From: Volvariella volvacea V23
Taxonomy: Eukaryota > Basidiomycota > Agaricomycetes > Agaricales > Pluteaceae
Length of the DNA stretch: 64,000 nucleotides
Direction: 5' to 3'
NCBI GenBank assembly: GCA_000349905.1
Contig: KB722756.1
Coordinates: forward strand, 467,578 to 531,577
Below the pieces are notes generated by a model, which had not been told where the DNA came from, ran no database searches, and saw only the letters and a list, made by a program, of their open reading frames with translations. How positions within the stretch are numbered: position 1 is the first letter of the stretch; each line of letters starts with the position of its first letter. The position numbers and the translations under genes are program-made. This document shows, one piece after another, positions 57,766-64,000 of this stretch.

Positions 57766-60700
57766 GATCAGGAAACAGAGCTGGAGGTGATGGTGGTTAG
57801 AAGTCGAGAAGTTGTGTGAGGCTTAAAATGGAAGAAACGGGTGGTGATGGGAGGATGGTTGGCGTTAAGGGGTGGTAATGAATGCATGAACTCGTGGTGG
57901 GCTTTTATGACCGGAAATGAACAATAATTATCCATTCCCATCACAGCATGAGTAGTGCGGAAGTGTGAGACAGCGCACCTGAAACTAACATCAACCTCGC
58001 TGGCGCCACGAGTGGCGGACGCACTACTCTCACCGCATTCGGTGTCTGAGTTGATTCATTACCTACCCCGCGTCATGCCTAAACCGACCTTGGGCTATGC
58101 GATGAGCGCTATTGGTGAGTCTGGGTCGGATCCTGCAATCACTCTACGCAACAAACGTCAGAAGTCGTAAAAACTCCAAGGCGCATTGCCTCGTGAAGTA
58201 CTGCGGCGTCGTAGGTGGCTGTCAGGCCGTGTGCACGGGGTCAAAACGCGATATCGGCGTTTCCGGCTCTAGGCCTGAACTGTGCGAGCGATAACTCTGT
58301 ATGATTTGATTGGTAAATACAAAGCCTCTTACCTGCCATTCACAAGGCGAGCGATAACTCTGTATGATTTGATTGGTAAATACAAAGCCTCTTACCTGCC
58401 ATTCACAAGGCCATGAAGAACAAGGAAGAGTAATGCATAGCCGCTAAGTTGTGGGTTTAGAAAGCAAATATCAGTATTTCCCGAATCGGGATCTACGGTA
58501 TCCATTTCGATCACGGAGTTCACTCGACATCTGAATGAGAGAAAACAAAGCAAAGCCCCTGATATTGCAGTCGACAAATGGTCGTGGTATGTAAGGAGAG
58601 AAGTGCGGTATGGAAGCACGATGTGTAGGTGAGGACGGGGTCAGTAGCTAGAAAGCAAAAATAAGGGCATTTAGAGTAGGGGGAATAAATGGGAATCTAT
58701 GGTATCGTGCTTGTATCCTACAATCTACTCTCGAAGCTATCTCACACTCGATGCTGTTGATGCTGATGGTACAAATGCCGGATGATGAATGGTGGTGTCT
58801 TGATGCACACAAAGAAAAGGCGTTGAAAAGGTGTTGGATCACGCAGCTCGAAGGAGGTGGAAGAGGAAGAGGAAAGAGGCTGGTGAGTGAGGATGCCGGA
58901 TCGCATCATTGTGGAGAATGGAACTTGAACGCGATCTTGAGGAGGCCTTGAGGGATGCTGAGGTCACGCCCGCGTTTGTCTACAGGTACGTACGAGAATG
59001 TAGGTAGGGAGGAAATGCGAGAGGGGGAGGGGCCTGCATCAGGATGCGTGGAACGGAAGCTGAAGCATAAAAGGGAAAAGAAAAGACTGAGAAACAGGTA
59101 GAATGAAAGAAAAGGTAAAAAATGAAATGCTGGAATGGCACGCCAAGTGGCGGCACGAGAAGGTGGATGACGCCCACGAGTCCGTGGACATCGATGAAGC
59201 TGGTGAGGTGGCGGGGTAGAAACGGATGTGAATGCTGGCCAGAGACTGGGACGCGATCAGATACTTGATCAAGAGCGAAAACAATTGGGCTCACTACATC
59301 GTCAGAACGGATCGTATGGCAAGGTTGGGTGTGGCACGAGAGGCACAGCAAATAGAGTTGGTGGGGACAACGGATCTTCAGGGTGCGGCGTGAACGAGCC
59401 TGGGTGCATTGAGCTGGGCGTCGAAAGATGCGTGAATATCCCATCTGCTCTCCGACAGCACATACAGTACGACTCACGAGAAACGTGATCACCAGCCACG
59501 GCGGACGATAGAGCAGACAAACCCCGTCTTAAACGACATTGGGGTGGCCATACCCTTGGAGGGGCGCGAACGCCAGGTGAAAGGAGAGTGGTGCCAGGGA
59601 GTTGGCAGTGGTTGAGAAGTTGAATCTGGGCTGTCTCCTCCTCCAGTATCAAGGCTTTTATACATAAATGACGCGTGCTTCAGTGCTGTATCCCGGAAAC
59701 ACGCAGCAAAATGAAGAGAATATCGAGGTCATGCAACAGCCAACCTTAGTACCAGCTGACTTCCAGTGGAGCCACCCCTTGATGCACATGCACTATTCCG
59801 GGCTTCAGGAATCGCAGAATCTCCTTTGAGAGCTTGCTCAATGAGGTAAATCACTGCATCTAGGTTGAACATGGTGTGAATTCTTCCTAATCGGGGCTCA
59901 ATGCGCCAACGAAGGCTCTATTCTCGGTGCTATTGCCTCGATCGTGCGGACACATCCCACGTCTTATTGGATCACGATGACGTGTTCAATGCTAGCAAGA
60001 CTTCGACGCCATTGTATGATACAGCATCCGAATAAGCATTGACACCTGGTGCTGTATAGTCAATTAATAGGGCTTCGGTGAGGCATGGTAAAGTCTTGTC
60101 CGGAGCAATCTAACATTCGTGGTGATAAAGGTCTGGTGAAGGCGATAACAAATGGGTCGAGGAGCCTGAATTTGAAAGAAGATGTCAATGAATTCAGTTC
60201 TTCTAAGCGCTATCGATATCTCGGCAGGTGATTGAGCCAAGAATGGTGGTGTTTTCCTGGTAAATGGCTATCGATTAGTGGTTTATCTGAATGTGCCTTG
60301 ATTTTCTACCATTCAACAGCAAAATGAGACCCCAGAACGTGAAATTGGTTCGATGACGCTAGCATTCAGGACCATGCCTCACCGAAAGCAATGTGGGTAT
60401 TCATCGTGACTTGATTATCGATAATCGGATGCACACGGTGTTCCAACGCGGGTCAGGTGAGCGAGCCTCTATTTACTGTCGCCGATTTGCTGTTCAATGA
60501 GGGGATAGACTGAAAGGTGTGATGAAATTCTATCTTGTGCTGGGCCACGACTCGGATGTGAGAGAAGGCTTGCGAGGAGCACCATCACACTCGCTTCCCG
60601 ATCATGCGCACCTTCGGGTTCTTCCGTCTCCCAACGACTTGGACACGCTAGTACGTGTACATTCGCGATAGACCTCACTCTCTGATCATGCATGGTATGT

Positions 60701-60830
60701 GAATATCAGCAACAGCATTTTTCGCACTACCCTTCAACGTATGGACCATCTATTTCTGGCTGAAAACGGGACAATATTTATCTACGAGCACACAACTCAG
60801 CGAGGCTTGAAGGTTTTCAAATTTTTGGGC
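57766..60830. other. Long region without a recognised gene, containing a tandem repeat
   Basis: About 3 kb between the two retropepsin-like genes. Apart from the 63-bp tandem duplication at 58285-58410 I find no supported gene. Minus-strand frames at 58980-59492 and 59302-59652 overlap in different frames and have Pro/Ser/His-rich composition without pattern; one could be a 5' exon or UTR of the protease-like gene but I cannot support it. No transposon signature. Confidence 0.4.
58285..58410. repeat. Perfect tandem duplication of a 63-bp unit
   Basis: Copy 1 is 58285-58347 and copy 2 is 58348-58410; both start CGAGCGATAACTCTGTATGA and end CATTCACAAGG without a difference. It lies outside any recognised gene. 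Identity implies a recent event or an assembly artefact. Confidence 0.95.
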
Positions 60831-61518
60831 TCAGGACTCACAAAGTCTCCATAACGCCTTTACCCTCGAGTCGGTAGTTGGCTTAGTACCCATTGAGTTT
60901 CTCAAGGCCATAACTGGTTCTGCTCGTTCGCCAAAAACAAACTCAATTCCCAAGCCTTCCCACTGGCTTCTCGATAGCACGCTTGATAATCCTTCCCAGC
61001 CAATGACGCAGTCCACTTTCTTCCCTTGAATCGTCAACTGTACTTCTCTTCCTTTCTTCGAATTCATCCCCAGCTCTGTCAAGGCACTGGGTGTGATAAT
61101 TGTTTTTGGGACTTCGTGTTCCGCATCGTCCAGCACAAAGTTTACCAAGCAGCATTTCCTCGACTGTTCCGCGTTCCATTTAACGTCCTCAATGCTGATG
61201 CACAACTGCCAGCAGTGTCGTTCGTGCAAGCGCTGTCCTTCTCTGTCCGTCTCGATGTAGGTTTTCCCTTCCTGCGGGAGATCGTGTCGTTGCAGTGACA
61301 GCAGGCCCTTTGGAGCAATACAGTCAGCCCCGACCCATCCATTGAGCTCTGTTCGCGGTATCTTGATACCTAATTCCACATTTAGCGACATTTCAAGGCG
61401 AAGTCATCCCTAAAGAGAACTCACTTTGGTCCAAAAACCCATTACCAGTACTGTGGGGTCCTGGACGCCAGGACAATAGCGCTCCTAGGGTAAACTTGTT
61501 TTGCATCCAGCGCGACAT
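60831..61518 (-). CDS. Diverged retropepsin-like protein lacking the DTG motif
   Basis: Two exons, 61518-61425 (MSRWMQNKFTLGALLSWRPG) and 61369-60831, about 210 residues. Its layout parallels the gene at 56769-57765: IPRTELNGWVGADCIAPKGL aligns with SRSELSRVLGEEAIIHTAEI, then CCLVNFVLDDAEHEVPKTII aligns with VVGNFILDTGAQTSHIAPQI, and VQLTIQGKKVDCVIGWEG with VKLCIQGVEHQCVVGEYG. The catalytic DTG is replaced by DDAE, so it should not be an active protease. The frame is intact, which suggests a retained non-catalytic role or very recent loss. The long disordered N-terminus of the relative is missing or unrecognised. Assignment is by my own alignment to the neighbour, not to a known family. Confidence 0.6.
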
Positions 61519-62214
61519 GAAGACTTCGTGACAATCTTAAACATTGGGTGTCTCTCTATAAGTATGAACTACTAAGACATCCCTGCCGGGATTGCCACCG
61601 CACAGAATGAAGACATGAAGGGCTATGTGATTGTGTGGGTCCATAATTATTATTCTGCATATTATGCTCGCCACAGAAGCCCAGGCTGGCTACCAGCTCA
61701 CAATATGTCAAGACTAGACATGTAGATGTAGGAATTGGCAAGGGAGTAATGTGTGCACCCTCACAGCAGGCTTATGCCTTAAACAATAGGTTGGAGGGGG
61801 GAGATGATCATCGTTTTGTTGTACCTAGAATATCCCCATCCTCTCAGCGATGCTCCATGCTCCTAATAAGTATACAGTAAACACTCAATTATATCGTGGC
61901 CTAGTGGTTAAAAGCAACTTTGCTATTCCATCAGTGAACTTCAATGAAAGCATGCCGAAGATAAGTTTGATAGAGGCGTACAGCAAGATCGGAATATAAT
62001 AGGCTTTTACCTGAGGTACATCGATGAAGTATTTATGGTGCAATTAACAACTTTGAGAAACATACACCATTAACAAAAGGAACTCCTAATAAAAGATTGC
62101 ATCACTACTAATAAACACCCTAGTTTATATCGCATCCCCCTTCCTTCAGGGATTTCAATACCAGGTTATAAGAAGAACAGCAGTGTCGGATGTCCAGGTG
62201 TGGCAGAATAGATG
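61519..62214. other. Intergenic region, nothing recognised
   Basis: AT-rich spacer. A segment at about 61897-61925 resembles a tRNA D-arm (GGCCTAGTGGTTA), but no anticodon stem, T-arm or acceptor pairing follows, so I do not call a tRNA. Confidence 0.4.
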
Positions 62215-64000
62215 CTAAAGAGAAGGCAGGCAGATCATCCGCGAGAGGGGCAATACGCCCTCACCATGAATGGGGATGGTGAGTAGTCGTATCACCTCGT
62301 CGGGGATGTTACGGCACACGTCTAACCAAAAAGTCTGCAAAGCACTCAGAGTATTTGCAGCGAGCGATTGACGGAGGAACGTGAGGAGAGAATTATGGTT
62401 GACCCCGGAATTGTGGACCGTGAGACTGAGGAGATGGCAGTTTGAGCGAGATAGGAGGGTGTGAATATACGGAAAGGGATCAATGCGTGCTTCGTTAACA
62501 TAAATGGGAGAGATGGCCAACTCTTTGAGGCAGGATGTTGTCAGCGACGAGGGCGCTTGGCCCCAAAGACAACACACAAGATAATAATTAAGAAAGAAGA
62601 AAGAACATCAACTACTTGGCACACATCTATATGCGTTATCAGATGGGCCTACTACAAGGGATCACCCACACAGCGGTGCCCAGGTATCACCGGTGGCATG
62701 GTTGCGAAAACTCTCACTACCAGCCGGCGGGGGAGAAGAGAGGGATACAAGAATCCTAACGACGCTTACTCACCTCTTAGTAGCCTGTTCGTTCAGGTCG
62801 CGCCGGAGTCTCTGAGACAAAGCTAGCTCGGCAGAGTAGACAAGGTCGAAACTGAGGAAAACCCCCAGAGCCAACCAAGCCCACTTATATATTCACCAGA
62901 GTCCATATGTACATGTTTACACTATTCCAGACTATTCTATGGGTATCTATCTATGACCTCATGATGACATCACCAGTGTCCGGTATCGCTAAGATCCCAT
63001 TGGGTAGAGATAAGCCGTGAGCCGGGATGATGGCTCCAAGACTAATGACGCCGCCGAGAATACCTCGATGCCCGAGACCTCCGAAGGTGGCTCAAAAGGT
63101 AATGCATCACGTGGTTAAGATNNNNNNNNNNNNNNNNNNNNNNNNNNNNNNNNNNNNNNNNNNNNNNNNNNNNNNNNNNNNNNNNNNNNNNNNNNNNNNN
63201 NNNNNNNNNNNNNNNNNNNNNAGGGAATAAGGATACGATTCCTGACAGATGTCACAATACGGTCAAGTATGGGGTATACGTGAAATCCAAAGAGATGGAG
63301 GACTCGGAGAGCAGAGATGGATATAATGTCCGTTGCAAATGCTTGTGTATGTGCCCGGTAAAATTACCGCACGACATGCTGAGTGTTGTGAGATTTGTGA
63401 GATGGGGTAATACATCACTGAGAGGTTGAATATATTTGACCATGATATTGACCTTTTCTAGCCGGGACCAAGGGGTTGACTTCGGTATATTATTTACCCA
63501 GTGCACCATTTGAAGTCGTGGCGAGCCATTGATTGCTTCCTAGATTTGGTCTTGTGCGGCTTGTTCCCATCCGTTCAACATTATTCCTCGCACAAACACA
63601 AGATTTTATGGGATCGGAAGCGAGAGAAGTCGCCCTAGGGGAAACTTGGATCGCATCTTGATTTGGACGGTGTGCCATCGATCGGCATATGAGATGAATA
63701 GGCTGAGTATTTCAATTACCAATTCAATTTCTCGTGAGGTAGGTCGTGGGTCGGATCCAGAGCCTTGTTTAATCGATAGATTGAGGAGACAAGTCTCTCC
63801 CGTCCGAATCCAGCTAGTCGGGAGATGCCAGCTGATTTGGGCGATCGTATCAGTATTTTGGACCAAGCAGTTGGCATACTGAGCGAGATGGTGTTTCGCC
63901 ACGTTCGACATACGTGAGAGAGCGATAGTAAAGAGCTGAAGTGAGACTAAACGTCATCAGAGCGACTGTATTCTGATCTTGCGAGATGGAATATCTCTAC
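62215..64000 (-). CDS. Partial F-box/LRR-like gene crossing an assembly gap
   Basis: Minus-strand frames at 63911-63606, 63509-63252 and 62577-62215 read like pieces of one mushroom-type F-box/LRR protein: RWHTVQIKMRSKFPLGRLLS, SRLEKVNIMVKYIQPLSDVL, LPHLTNLTTLSMSCGNFTGH, CLKELAISPIYVNEARIDPF and LLSRSNCHLLSLTVHNSGVN. The repeats L..L.L and a 'CHLLSLTVHNSG' block are typical of agaricomycete F-box proteins but differ from the nine-copy family. The F-box itself would lie beyond the right edge. One hundred Ns at 63122-63221 interrupt it, so the exon structure cannot be settled. Confidence 0.55.
63122..63221. other. Assembly gap (100 N)
   Basis: Exactly 100 consecutive Ns, the conventional length for a gap of unknown size. 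Confidence 0.99.

Noticed and set aside
56769..61518. Retrotransposon explanation for the DTG-bearing protein
   Set aside because: No reverse transcriptase, RNase H, integrase, gag or LTR is visible nearby, and the gene has three spliced exons.
61890..61970. Possible tRNA (GGCCTAGTGGTTA resembles a D-arm)
   Set aside because: No acceptor pairing, anticodon stem or TTC loop can be found downstream.
1..64000. CRISPR arrays, bacterial operons, Shine-Dalgarno sites or prophage
   Set aside because: The window is eukaryotic nuclear DNA with spliceosomal introns; no such structures are present.

Overview
This window is nuclear DNA from a filamentous fungus, most likely a basidiomycete of the Agaricomycetes. 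The evidence is: genes broken by many short GT-AG introns (about 40-70 nt) with CTAAC/CTGAC-type branch sites; a U2 snRNA gene; a proline tRNA with a 13-nt intron; eukaryotic housekeeping genes (eL24, a Nop4/RBM28-type nucleolar protein); and a large family of F-box proteins of the kind that is hugely expanded in mushroom genomes. It is one draft contig joined by a 100-N gap at 63122-63221. Gene models below are my own splice reconstructions, so exon edges are inferred.

Left part (1-16 kb): a 36-exon ABCC (YOR1-like) transporter (+); an intronless TetX-type FAD monooxygenase (+); a Gly/Ser/Asn/Asp-rich hydrophilic protein (-); a mitochondrial sucrase/ferredoxin-like (AIM32-type) protein (+); a decayed six-hairpin glycosidase relic (-); tRNA-Pro(UGG) (+); and an intronless PhzF-family isomerase (+).

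Middle (16-32 kb): F-box array A, six copies of one paralogous family (three seemingly sound, one of uncertain 3' structure, two broken), interrupted by an intact seven-exon NOP4-like gene. Then (33-42 kb) a broken EthD-type gene, the U2 snRNA gene, a short-chain dehydrogenase, a secreted GH1 beta-glucosidase and a salicylate-hydroxylase-type FAD monooxygenase. A 2.6-kb gene-poor stretch follows.

Right part (44.8-64 kb): F-box array B, three more copies of the same family (one sound, two broken). Next is a head-to-head pair, a secreted intradiol ring-cleavage dioxygenase (-) and a carboxy-muconate-cyclase-like lactonase (+), that would catalyse consecutive steps of the protocatechuate branch of the beta-ketoadipate pathway. 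Then come eL24, two diverged retropepsin-like proteins (one with and one without the DTG catalytic motif), a 63-bp perfect tandem duplication, and a partial LRR/F-box-like gene running off the right edge across the N gap.

The main themes are: birth-and-death evolution of a local F-box family; aromatic-compound catabolism and oxidation (two FAD hydroxylases, an intradiol dioxygenase, a muconate cyclase, an SDR, GH1 and an ABC exporter), fitting a plant-litter or wood-degrading life; and several freshly decaying genes whose disabling mutations can be read directly.
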